A stretch of DNA of 64,000 nucleotides from contig JBARAD010000105.1 in NCBI GenBank assembly GCA_049791675.1, positions 54,473 to 118,472 on the forward strand, in the 5' to 3' direction. The position numbers and the translations under genes are program-made. How positions within the stretch are numbered: the stretch's first letter is position 1; every line of letters starts with the position of its first letter. The notes beneath the pieces were generated by a model. It was not told the DNA's origin. It was given only the letters and a program-made list of their open reading frames with translations, and did not search any database. Source of the stretch: Chryseosolibacter sp049791675 (GTDB lineage: Bacteria; Bacteroidota; Bacteroidia; Cytophagales; Cyclobacteriaceae). Positions 52,932 through 61,017 of the stretch are shown here, in pieces.

Positions 52932-54065
52932 CTACGGCTTTCCCTTAAAGATCTCCCCCAACTTTTCCGAAAGCGCTTCGCCCCTCAGGTTCAAGGCGAT
53001 AACCTTTCCATCCCCATCAAGAAGGACAGTCATCGGAATAGCCTGAACATTGTATAACTGTACGGCTACACTACCCGTCCCTTTCAGGTCTGAAACATGG
53101 GACCATGGCAAGCCATCCTTGTTGATCGCCTGCGTCCACTGATCGCGTGATTCATCCAGGGAAACACCGAGAATTTCAAATCCTTTGTCGTGATACTGCT
53201 GATACAGCTTCACCATTTCCGGATTTTCCTCGCGGCAGGGCCGGCACCAGCTTGCCCAGAAATCGATCAGAACAAACTGCCCTCTTAAGGAAGATAACGT
53301 CAAAGGTGTTCCATCTTGTTGCGGTAATGTGATCTCCGGTGCAACTGCGCCTACGACAACCGCACTGGCAGACTTCCTCCTTTCGTTCAACAACTGAACA
53401 TATTTCGAATGCGGGATCTCCCGGTTGAAAGCCACCAGGATGCTGTCGACGAATGCTTCGTCCCCCCCGTCCCCGAGCATGGCATATGTGGCGTAAGAAG
53501 CAACAAAGGAATCAGGGTGTTCTCTGATGAAATCTTTCTTTGCCGCCGCGTATTCACTTTGAATCTCCTGATATTTTTCCTGGAAGTACACGAGGGAATC
53601 ATTGTGTCCCGCATCCCTTGCCAGCACAAACTTTCTCTCCAGCGCGGATACCGCACGAACATACTCGTCTTCTGCCTGAAGCAACGCTTTCAGCAACCGT
53701 GATTCGCCGGAGCCTGTGACACCATAGTTTCTCAGGTCTCTGGCGTCCGCGCGTAATTCAATGTTCGGTGCGTCAATGACAATCACAAAACCACTCCCGT
53801 CGGATAGGGAGATGCGGTATAGATCCGGGCCATTGATTTTTCCCTCAAACAGGAATTCACCTTCCGCGGTGATGGCCGCAGTATCCTGCGGGACAAATTC
53901 ATCCCCTGACAGCGCACTCAAGAATATGTTCTTCTCTGACGCGTGATTCTCCAGCTTCCCTTTGATTGTGAACGGCAGTTCCTCTTCCGCCCCGGACTGA
54001 GCACATCCGCAGACGAGCGCAGCGAATACAATGCATAAAACGAAGTTTGTGCTGGCAGGCATCAT
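52932..54065 (-). CDS. TlpA-family thiol-disulfide lipoprotein with DUF4369-like domain
   Basis: 377 residues. The signal ends at a lipobox-like cysteine (ALVCGC, near residue 21). An N-terminal DUF4369-like domain (FTIKGKLENHASEKNIFLSA) and a helical middle precede the thioredoxin fold, with CRPC in DFWASWCRPCREENPEM (near residue 272). This is the common Bacteroidota form of TlpA/ResA-like reductases, which keep periplasmic cysteines or haem proteins reduced. It is in the same minus-strand run as the BNR protein (7 bp gap). It may serve the maturation of the two haem c proteins nearby. Confidence 0.93.
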   Translation of the reverse strand: MMPASTNFVLCIVFAALVCGCAQSGAEEELPFTIKGKLENHASEKNIFLSALSGDEFVPQDTAAITAEGEFLFEGKINGPDLYRISLSDGSGFVIVIDAPNIELRADARDLRNYGVTGSGESRLLKALLQAEDEYVRAVSALERKFVLARDAGHNDSLVYFQEKYQEIQSEYAAAKKDFIREHPDSFVASYATYAMLGDGGDEAFVDSILVAFNREIPHSKYVQLLNERRKSASAVVVGAVAPEITLPQQDGTPLTLSSLRGQFVLIDFWASWCRPCREENPEMVKLYQQYHDKGFEILGVSLDESRDQWTQAINKDGLPWSHVSDLKGTGSVAVQLYNVQAIPMTVLLDGDGKVIALNLRGEALSEKLGEIFKGKP

Positions 54066-54072
54066 GCTGAAA

Positions 54073-55158
54073 TCAGGGGAGCTTGGTACCGATGATCCGA
54101 CCTTCCGATTCCCAGATACAAATTACTGTTTCATCCGCCATGGAAGCCAGGCGCGGATACATTCCCGAACCTAAAATTTCCGGACTCAACCTGTCGGGCG
54201 TTAACATCATGATGTTGTTGCCTTGCTGCCATGCCAGGTAATTCCCATTGGAATTTTTAACCAGGGACGATGCACGACCATCGCCGATCTTTATCTCAGC
54301 CTTTCCAGGCTCGCTGTAATACACAACGTTTTCACGACGCCACGTGGTGCCTACATTTCCCTTTTGATCCATGGCAACGGCCCCACCGTCCATCGGACAT
54401 TGCTTAAGCGCCCACGTTCCGTTTCCAAGTTTTTTCGCGTCTGAAAAGGTCTTGCCCCCGTCACTGGAATGTGCGAGATAAAGATCACGTGCTCCGTTCA
54501 ATTCGTTGCGGAACATCACATAGACGTTTCCTTTTTTGTCAGCTGAAATCGATGGGCGGCAGCACGGGCATACTTTCCCTTCAGGAGCCTTATAAACCAA
54601 CTTATTTTCAGACCATGTTCTGCCGCCATCCGGTGAGGAAGCGCTGAAGATATTGTTTTGTTTGCCGATCCGCAGATCCAGCCAGGCAGCGAACACCATG
54701 TTCTTTTTTCCCGCGGCGATCGCGATGAATCCCTCCTTCGCCGTTGAATCGTTCTTGAGAATGTTTACCCCTTCGCTCCAGTTTCTTTCACCGTGCTTTC
54801 GGCGGTATGACACGATCCTTCCTGTATGATCGGCTGCTGCCACTACCAGATAATCGTCGGTTGCGATGATCTGCGGTCCGCGCGTGCCACCCAGTGCGAG
54901 CTTCGACTGCTCCCCTATCTTCTGTGGTTCGGAAAAAGCCGTACCCTTTTCTGACGAGGATGTGTAAAAGATAGCATCGCCCTGACCGAATACAACGTGC
55001 AGGTTATTGGCTTTGTCAACGGTCAGCGTTGGTTGCTTTCCGAATGAACTTATCTTAATGATTTCAGCCGGCGGTGTGCCGGGAACAAAGGCAACACACA
55101 TTAAGACGACAAAACCAAGTGGCAATACAATGGAACATAGATTTCTACCTGCGGTCAT
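54073..55158 (-). CDS. BNR/Asp-box beta-propeller secreted protein (sialidase-like)
   Basis: About 361 residues from the ATG at 55158; the longer frame starts at a TTG (55191). A signal or anchor helix (SIVLPLGFVVLMCVAFVPG) is followed by Asp-box repeats (SSPDGGRTWSENK; SSDGGKTFSDAKK). It carries a CPCCRP motif near residue 190 (EGKVCPCCRPSISADKKG), a cysteine triplet that might bind a metal. A sialidase function is not supported by a visible catalytic set; the role may be carbohydrate or protein binding. It precedes the TlpA gene by 7 bp. Confidence 0.75.
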   Translation of the reverse strand: MTAGRNLCSIVLPLGFVVLMCVAFVPGTPPAEIIKISSFGKQPTLTVDKANNLHVVFGQGDAIFYTSSSEKGTAFSEPQKIGEQSKLALGGTRGPQIIATDDYLVVAAADHTGRIVSYRRKHGERNWSEGVNILKNDSTAKEGFIAIAAGKKNMVFAAWLDLRIGKQNNIFSASSPDGGRTWSENKLVYKAPEGKVCPCCRPSISADKKGNVYVMFRNELNGARDLYLAHSSDGGKTFSDAKKLGNGTWALKQCPMDGGAVAMDQKGNVGTTWRRENVVYYSEPGKAEIKIGDGRASSLVKNSNGNYLAWQQGNNIMMLTPDRLSPEILGSGMYPRLASMADETVICIWESEGRIIGTKLP

Positions 55159-55236
55159 ACCTGATATTCTTTTAGAGAATGAATACTGCAATCACCGAAA
55201 ATACTTCATTATCACCATTCTTTGACTTCCCGCAGG

Positions 55237-56391
55237 CTAGCTTTTTATAGAAAATTTATAAACGGTTTTTTCATGGTAACGTTCCCCGGGCTGCAGCAGT
55301 GTGGAAGGGAAATCCGGACGGTTGGGTGAATCGGGCAAATGCTGAGGATAGAGCAGGAATCCCGCGCTTCTGCCGTAATTCGCCCCTCCCTTTCCCCTCA
55401 CCTTTAACCAGTTGGCAGAGGCGAACTCCAGACCGGTATGGGTGGTATACACTTCCATGATGCGACCTGATACAGGATCGTGCACCGTTGCTGCCAGGAT
55501 GAGCTCAGTATCGTTATCGGGTTTCAGTACATAGTTGTGATCATAGCCCTTGTTGGGCAACGCTTCTATCCTCGAACCAATGACCATTGGATCTCTGAAA
55601 TCCAGTGGGGTCCCTTCCACACGCTTTAATTCGCCGGTAGGAATATTGCCTTTGCCCGGTACGGCAAACTCCGTAGCATTGATCTTCAATTCATGCTGCA
55701 TGATGTCTTCAGCCTGCAAGCCAGACAGATTAAAATAAAGGTGATTGGTCAGGTTAACATGTGTTTGTTGGTCGGTCTCAGCCTCATACGTGATCTGAAG
55801 ACTGTTATCATCGGTCACAACATACGTGACGGTGGTCTTCAGCGTTCCCGGATAACCCTCTTCTCCGTCAGGACTGGTATATGATAACTGCACGCCGGGG
55901 CCCTCCGCTGTTTCGACTTCTGTTGCCGTCCACAGCGCCTTATCGAATGCCTTGATTCCTCCGTGCAAGTGGTTTCCGCCCGAATTGATTGTCAACTGGT
56001 AATCTGCGTTGCCGATAGAAAACTTCCCTCCTGCAACGTATCCGCTGTATCGCCCGATCAGCGGTCCCATATGCGGATGCCGGTCGAGATAACGCCTGAG
56101 GCTGTCAAATCCCAGAACGACGTCGCCTTCCTTGCCGTTTTTATCCGGAGTGATGATCGAAGTAATAATGCCGCCGTAATTGGTAGCTTTTATAGTAAGT
56201 CCTTTCGCATTGCTGATGGTATACAAATGAACTTCGCCGCCGTCAGGCATTGTCCCAAAAAGTTCCCTGGTGATGGCGCCTGTTTTTGCTTCCCGGGTGG
56301 GCGCCTGTTCACTCGTTTTTACGGAACATCCGAACAATGCAAGCGCACATGAGAACAGCAACCCATTGCGTGAATTTCTTTTCATGGTCAT
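55237..56391 (-). CDS. Aldose 1-epimerase (GalM)-like lipoprotein with substituted catalytic base
   Basis: 384 residues with a lipoprotein signal (LALFGCSV). GalM motifs are clear: HPHMGPLIGRYSGYV, INSGGNHLHGG and THVNLTNHLYFNLSG (the catalytic-acid histidine). The general-base glutamate is normally in a motif like CLETQxxPDxxN; here the same stretch reads FLLYPQHLPDSPN, with tyrosine (codon at 55348-55350) in that place. The protein may therefore be a binding protein or use a different mechanism. A second ATG at 56385 is an equal start choice. It lies in the minus-strand run with the BNR and haem proteins. Confidence 0.85.
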   Translation of the reverse strand: MTMKRNSRNGLLFSCALALFGCSVKTSEQAPTREAKTGAITRELFGTMPDGGEVHLYTISNAKGLTIKATNYGGIITSIITPDKNGKEGDVVLGFDSLRRYLDRHPHMGPLIGRYSGYVAGGKFSIGNADYQLTINSGGNHLHGGIKAFDKALWTATEVETAEGPGVQLSYTSPDGEEGYPGTLKTTVTYVVTDDNSLQITYEAETDQQTHVNLTNHLYFNLSGLQAEDIMQHELKINATEFAVPGKGNIPTGELKRVEGTPLDFRDPMVIGSRIEALPNKGYDHNYVLKPDNDTELILAATVHDPVSGRIMEVYTTHTGLEFASANWLKVRGKGGANYGRSAGFLLYPQHLPDSPNRPDFPSTLLQPGERYHEKTVYKFSIKS

Positions 56392-56422
56392 TGATTATTT
56401 ATTTCAGGCTGAATACCCGATT

Positions 56423-59400
56423 TCATTTACCATTCCTCAAATAGACAAGCAGGTCTGCCATTTCCTGATGGCTGATCTGTTTTTCCAAACCTACCGGCAT
56501 GGCAGACATGTTCATTGCTTTCTGCGAGGCGATCTCCTCACGTGCGATGGTGTTTACCTGACCGTTGGCATTGCGCACGGTTACCGAAGAAGGTGTTTCC
56601 GCTGTGATCACGCCCTGGAGCGACTCGCCGTTTTCCAACACCACGTTCCAGAGATCGTAGCTGTGCGCGATCGATTGATTCGGATCGATAATGTTCGTCA
56701 TAATACCGGATGCGGGCCAGCTTTGCACCGTGCCCAAGTCCGGTCCAAAAGGAATACCGTTTTCACCTTTCACCTGGTGACAGATCGCGCAATTCTTTTG
56801 ATACACAAGCTTGCCGTTATCAAGATCGCCTTTCAGCTCAAGCGCGGGCTGGTATTCTTCAATTACTTTTTGCCGCTGATCATCTTTCGCAAAGATTGCG
56901 CGCGCGCGTTTTCGGACTTCAATGTTGCGTTGTGTCATCAGGCGGATGCTGCGCTGCCATCCTATGCTGGTCTGCTGGATCTTCCCTGCCTCCAGCGCGT
57001 CGACCAGGACCCTGACACGCGATTCCTTTTGCATGAAAGCATTCAGCGCCGCATCCTGCACCGCCGGATCGAGGTTGGACCAGTTCTCCATCGCGAAAGC
57101 GGTGATGGTCTCATCCGGAATGGCATTGAGTGTCTTGATCGCCGCCAGCTTCAGGGGCAATGATTTTTCGGAGAGTACAAGAGCCTTCAAAAAAGGCGCG
57201 TCCTGTGCGGGATCCTGCAGCGCAAGCAGATTGATTGCCAGCGCCCGTTCACGTTCCTGTACCTTTTCATCGGCAGCAATTCTCCTGGCTTTTCCCATCG
57301 CACTTTTCACCTGCCCGCCGCCCGCAAGACCTTTCGCCTGCAGCACCTGAAGGATTGCCTGTCTCACCTCCATGTCGGGATGTTCAAAGAAGGTTGCGAA
57401 GAGAACATCCTGTTCCGCAGCGGTAAGTAATGTCTTGCGGCTGCCATAACCGCGCGCAAGCCCTTTTAATACCGGCACCTGCCAGCTGACGCTGTCTTTG
57501 GGTACAGGCGCTGCGGCCTTTTGCAACAGCAAATAGGCCGACCGTGATTTCTCATCCGCCGCCACCATGGCTGTCAGGCTTTGTACCAGGGATCCATAAG
57601 CCGGAATGTTTTTCTGATACCGTGCAAGCACCAAGTGCAGTAATTCTTCGGTTTGCGACGACCGCGCAGACAAGGCCGCCACCTGCACAAACTCATCCCC
57701 GATATCCTGAAAGAGCAGTTGGTGTCTCACGGTTGCAGCCTCCTTTGAATCTATGAATCCCAGTGTACAGAGTAGCTGGAATCTTACTTTCGCATCCCTA
57801 TCATCTTTCAGCGATAGCAATTTATCACCGAGCGCAGGGGTTTGCTCCAGATGAAGCTCGGCAAGCTTTATGGCATTCAGGCGGACACCGGCCTCGGAAT
57901 CCTGCAACGCTTTTTCAATCTGCGTCGGGCGCAGTTGATTCATGCCCTCCAGTGTCCACAGCGCATGGAGCCGTCCTACAGCTGAACTTTCGTTCCCGGC
58001 CATTGCAACCAGCGCCGGAACCACGGCGGGATTATTGCGATCCAACAGCATGCGCTGAGCGTTGCGCCTCCACCAGATGTTGGGATCGGCGAGCTTTTCG
58101 ACGAGCGCTTCATCCGACGCTTTGCCGAAGGCCAGGTCTTTCGTCCAGGCAGCGGGTTTCGCATCCGTCGTAGAGACACGGAAAATGCGGCCCATATCGT
58201 GACCGTTATACAGTTTTCCCGAATTGATGACATCATCTGATAACCACTCGGGATGTTCAATGATCTCACGGTAGTAATCCACAATGTAAAGCGCACCGTC
58301 GGGCCCGATATACAGGTTCACCGGACGGGACCACATGTCGGTGGAAGCGAGAAATTCTTTCTTTTCATGGATACGGCTGGCGCTAAATGTTGAGCCTTCC
58401 GGTTTAATTCTGTCCACGTGCACAAGGTTGCCCACAGGTTCAGCCACAAAAGTGGTGTTGGTGTTATACGCCGCGGGGAAAGCGCCACCGGAATAAGCGG
58501 TAATGGCGCAGACAGCGGTCATCACGCCAACGTCTGTCAATAATTGGCGATCGGGGGTTTTCGTGATCGGAAAAATTTCGGCTGCGTTGCCATGATCGGG
58601 TATATGGTTGGTGCTCCTCGGCACAAGCAGCTTCGGATTGCGGTCCAGATACTCGGCAGCGAGAACGGAATGCATCAGATGGTTGGCGTTGTTCACGAGA
58701 AAATAGTTACCCCATACGTCAAAGGTATGTCCATATTGCGTGGTGCTCGACATCACTTCAAGTTCATGCGTGTCGGGTCGGAAGCGCACATTCCGCCCGT
58801 TGGCGTTCTGTGGCAGCCTTGTCGCATCCGCTTTGCCAGGAAAGAAAATGTCCGTTCCCTTGTCGCCGAATTCTTCCTTGTACACTTCACTGCCAACGGC
58901 CCTTTCGTGCGCGAGATAGATCCAGTTATCAATTCCAAATACGGGTGTGTTTACATTGTGCTGGGGATTCCCAAGCGCGAAACCCGTCAGCATCTTCTCG
59001 ATGATGTCTGCTTTACCGTCACCATCCGTGTCTTCCATGTACAGCACATCGGGCGCATCCGTCACGAGGATACCCTGCTTCCAGCGCAACACGCCTGTGG
59101 GCATCACCAGCGTATCGGCGAAAACGGTGCTCTTGTCCATCACACCATCACCGTCGGTGTCGCGAAGCATCCTGACCTTACTGTTCCTGGCTTTGTCCAG
59201 TGGATACCCGTGATTCTCGACAACGTACATGTTGCCGTTTTCGTCTATTTCCATTGCCACCGGGTCAGCGATGAGCGGCTCGGCAGCAACCAGTTCAATT
59301 TTAAATCCGGGCTGCAGTTCAAATGTCCTGACAGCCTCCGTTGCGGGAACGGGTGAGTCCATGGTGACGGGCCCCTCCTGCTTATCACAACCGGTTACAA

Positions 59401-59461
59401 AACAGAAAAATGTAAGGAGAAAAATACAGGGACGGATCCCGGACAGACTGCGGTGTTTCAT
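56423..59461 (-). CDS. Large membrane-bound dehydrogenase-like haem c lipoprotein with HEAT repeats
   Basis: 1012 residues with a lipoprotein signal (CFVTGC). The N-terminal propeller (PGFKIELVAAEPLIADPVAMEID; EDTDGDGKADI) is the PVC-type membrane-bound dehydrogenase domain with calcium-like DxDGDG turns. Middle repeats (residues 450-860) are HEAT-like. The C-terminal cytochrome c domain has CAICHQVKG near residue 892, and a later AMNMSAMPVGL may give the methionine ligand. Proteins of this layout are common in Planctomycetes and Bacteroidota and are thought to act in periplasmic sugar oxidation. A LacI-type palindrome lies 59 bp upstream of the start. Confidence 0.9.
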   Translation of the reverse strand: MKHRSLSGIRPCIFLLTFFCFVTGCDKQEGPVTMDSPVPATEAVRTFELQPGFKIELVAAEPLIADPVAMEIDENGNMYVVENHGYPLDKARNSKVRMLRDTDGDGVMDKSTVFADTLVMPTGVLRWKQGILVTDAPDVLYMEDTDGDGKADIIEKMLTGFALGNPQHNVNTPVFGIDNWIYLAHERAVGSEVYKEEFGDKGTDIFFPGKADATRLPQNANGRNVRFRPDTHELEVMSSTTQYGHTFDVWGNYFLVNNANHLMHSVLAAEYLDRNPKLLVPRSTNHIPDHGNAAEIFPITKTPDRQLLTDVGVMTAVCAITAYSGGAFPAAYNTNTTFVAEPVGNLVHVDRIKPEGSTFSASRIHEKKEFLASTDMWSRPVNLYIGPDGALYIVDYYREIIEHPEWLSDDVINSGKLYNGHDMGRIFRVSTTDAKPAAWTKDLAFGKASDEALVEKLADPNIWWRRNAQRMLLDRNNPAVVPALVAMAGNESSAVGRLHALWTLEGMNQLRPTQIEKALQDSEAGVRLNAIKLAELHLEQTPALGDKLLSLKDDRDAKVRFQLLCTLGFIDSKEAATVRHQLLFQDIGDEFVQVAALSARSSQTEELLHLVLARYQKNIPAYGSLVQSLTAMVAADEKSRSAYLLLQKAAAPVPKDSVSWQVPVLKGLARGYGSRKTLLTAAEQDVLFATFFEHPDMEVRQAILQVLQAKGLAGGGQVKSAMGKARRIAADEKVQERERALAINLLALQDPAQDAPFLKALVLSEKSLPLKLAAIKTLNAIPDETITAFAMENWSNLDPAVQDAALNAFMQKESRVRVLVDALEAGKIQQTSIGWQRSIRLMTQRNIEVRKRARAIFAKDDQRQKVIEEYQPALELKGDLDNGKLVYQKNCAICHQVKGENGIPFGPDLGTVQSWPASGIMTNIIDPNQSIAHSYDLWNVVLENGESLQGVITAETPSSVTVRNANGQVNTIAREEIASQKAMNMSAMPVGLEKQISHQEMADLLVYLRNGK

Positions 59462-59519
59462 TTGATCTCTGTTTATTACCCGGGCGCGTGCGTTACGGGA
59501 CTACGGCCAGGGAGCCCTT

Positions 59520-59537
59520 CCCAGGTACGTGCACGAA
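59520..59537. promoter_or_regulatory. LacI-type operator palindrome, site 3 (degenerate)
   Basis: CCCAGGTACGTGCACGAA keeps GGTACGT and the outer CGAA of the consensus, 13 of 18 positions. It lies about 60 bp upstream of the haem c lipoprotein start codon, close enough to overlap the promoter. Confidence 0.5.
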
Positions 59538-59748
59538 ATTATCGAATTGATTGCTCCGTGAAAAAGATTTTTATAAGGACGGATTGTAGCTGTTATAAAG
59601 CGCACGCTTCAGGATGCAGCGCGATCCATGACCTCCAATGTACACGCCCCGCACACGGTGACGACTCGCGTGCTGAGTCGTCCCATCCCGGTACCTGCAA
59701 ACACAATGTTTACCCCAGGCAAAAAACTTCGTGTCTTTGGCCCATACA

Positions 59749-60912
59749 TTATTTCAGAAAATACTCCATGAACAGATACGCAGCCTCATTCGACTCAGGA
59801 TTTGGCGAATGGGTGGGGCGGTTCGTCATCGCGACCCGGTTTTTATAGCCTAATAATTTATTTACTTCAATGGTGTGGTTCAAAGGGATCCATCGCTTCG
59901 CGGGATCCTCTTCTCCACCTGACACCAGGAAGGGCCGGGGCGCCATCAGCGCATGCAGTTCGTGCAGATCATATCCCTCCGCGATCAGTTTGGGGTAGAG
60001 GCCGTGTGCCGGATTCTCACCTGTGATCAAACCTCGCTTGCGCCAGGGTTTGGGATGATATCCCAGATACCACGGTTCCCAATAATTGATACTCTCACGG
60101 TCTGCTTCAAACACAATGCCCGGATCAGACCATACGCCACAGGCGAATTTTTCGAACAGACACGATGCAAACATCGCCCACTTGCCACCAAAGGAATGAC
60201 CCATGATCCCGATGCGCTTTTCATCAACGTACGGGTTATTCGCAAGTACATGCCACGCGTTTGCAGCCGCGTATGCAAGCATTGATAAGGGCTGAATCTG
60301 TGCATTGTCAAGGTCCGGGTAATACAATCCATACGTACGTGCCGCGGTCGCCTCCGTTGTACCGATGGAAAGCGTTACAAATCCCCGCTTTGTCAGCTGA
60401 TACGCAAAGTCGCGCTCCGGCTGCCCCTTGCCGATGGCGGTTTCAGGCTCATAATACACCGTGATCACCGCCGGCTTTTTTTCTTTCCGGTCTCCGTCCG
60501 GCACGAGTAGATACCCTTCTGTCTGGTCCCGCGGCGTCCAGTAAAAGCGGACCCTGTATTCCGTAAAATCTTCGCGGTGCGTGCTGTCGAGAATTTCGAG
60601 TTCCTGATCTTCCATCAGCGCCGGCCACGCACCCATCAACGCATGCCATCGGCCCCGTATCTCCTCACTCCTTTTTGCCCAGTCTGACTTCTTGCTGACA
60701 GGGCGACCATCATAGAATGTCAGGGGCGAACGGAAGTCACCGAATTTACCGGCGAATTCCTGCGGCGGGGAAAAATACGGTTGAATTTTTTTCCAGATCG
60801 CCGAGTTATCCTGCTGTTTTGTTTCATTCTTTTTCTGCGCTGTCACTTCGGCGACACCGGAATAAAAAACAAAAATGATGAAGAAAATATATGCATTTCT
60901 CATGATTATCAT
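59749..60912 (-). CDS. Secreted alpha/beta hydrolase (acetyl-esterase-like)
   Basis: 387 residues with a signal peptide (IFFIIFVFYSGVAEVTAQ). The esterase triad is visible: GHSFGGKWAMF with the nucleophile serine (near residue 245), the acid in VSGGEEDPAKRW and the histidine in NRPTHSPNPE. It belongs to the large group of dienelactone-hydrolase and acetylxylan-esterase-like secreted hydrolases. It likely removes an acyl group from a glycan. ATGs at 60912 and 60903 are equally possible starts. It is next to the 807-residue hydrolase gene on the same strand. Confidence 0.85.
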   Translation of the reverse strand: MIIMRNAYIFFIIFVFYSGVAEVTAQKKNETKQQDNSAIWKKIQPYFSPPQEFAGKFGDFRSPLTFYDGRPVSKKSDWAKRSEEIRGRWHALMGAWPALMEDQELEILDSTHREDFTEYRVRFYWTPRDQTEGYLLVPDGDRKEKKPAVITVYYEPETAIGKGQPERDFAYQLTKRGFVTLSIGTTEATAARTYGLYYPDLDNAQIQPLSMLAYAAANAWHVLANNPYVDEKRIGIMGHSFGGKWAMFASCLFEKFACGVWSDPGIVFEADRESINYWEPWYLGYHPKPWRKRGLITGENPAHGLYPKLIAEGYDLHELHALMAPRPFLVSGGEEDPAKRWIPLNHTIEVNKLLGYKNRVAMTNRPTHSPNPESNEAAYLFMEYFLK

Positions 60913-61017
60913 AAGGTCAGTCGATTGAGATCATTGTAAATAGGAAAGATAGCGAACCGCTCCCGGTTGGGAGAAATGGATTTAAATAAGATACACAATT
61001 TTCAGGCATGTTGCAAC

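Noticed and set aside
58544..59356. A 270-residue plus-strand frame opposite the haem c lipoprotein
   Set aside because: It is a shadow of the supported minus-strand gene.
60330..60346. ATACGTACGTGCC inside the 59749 hydrolase gene
   Set aside because: It is in coding DNA, and the palindrome arms do not match the operator consensus.
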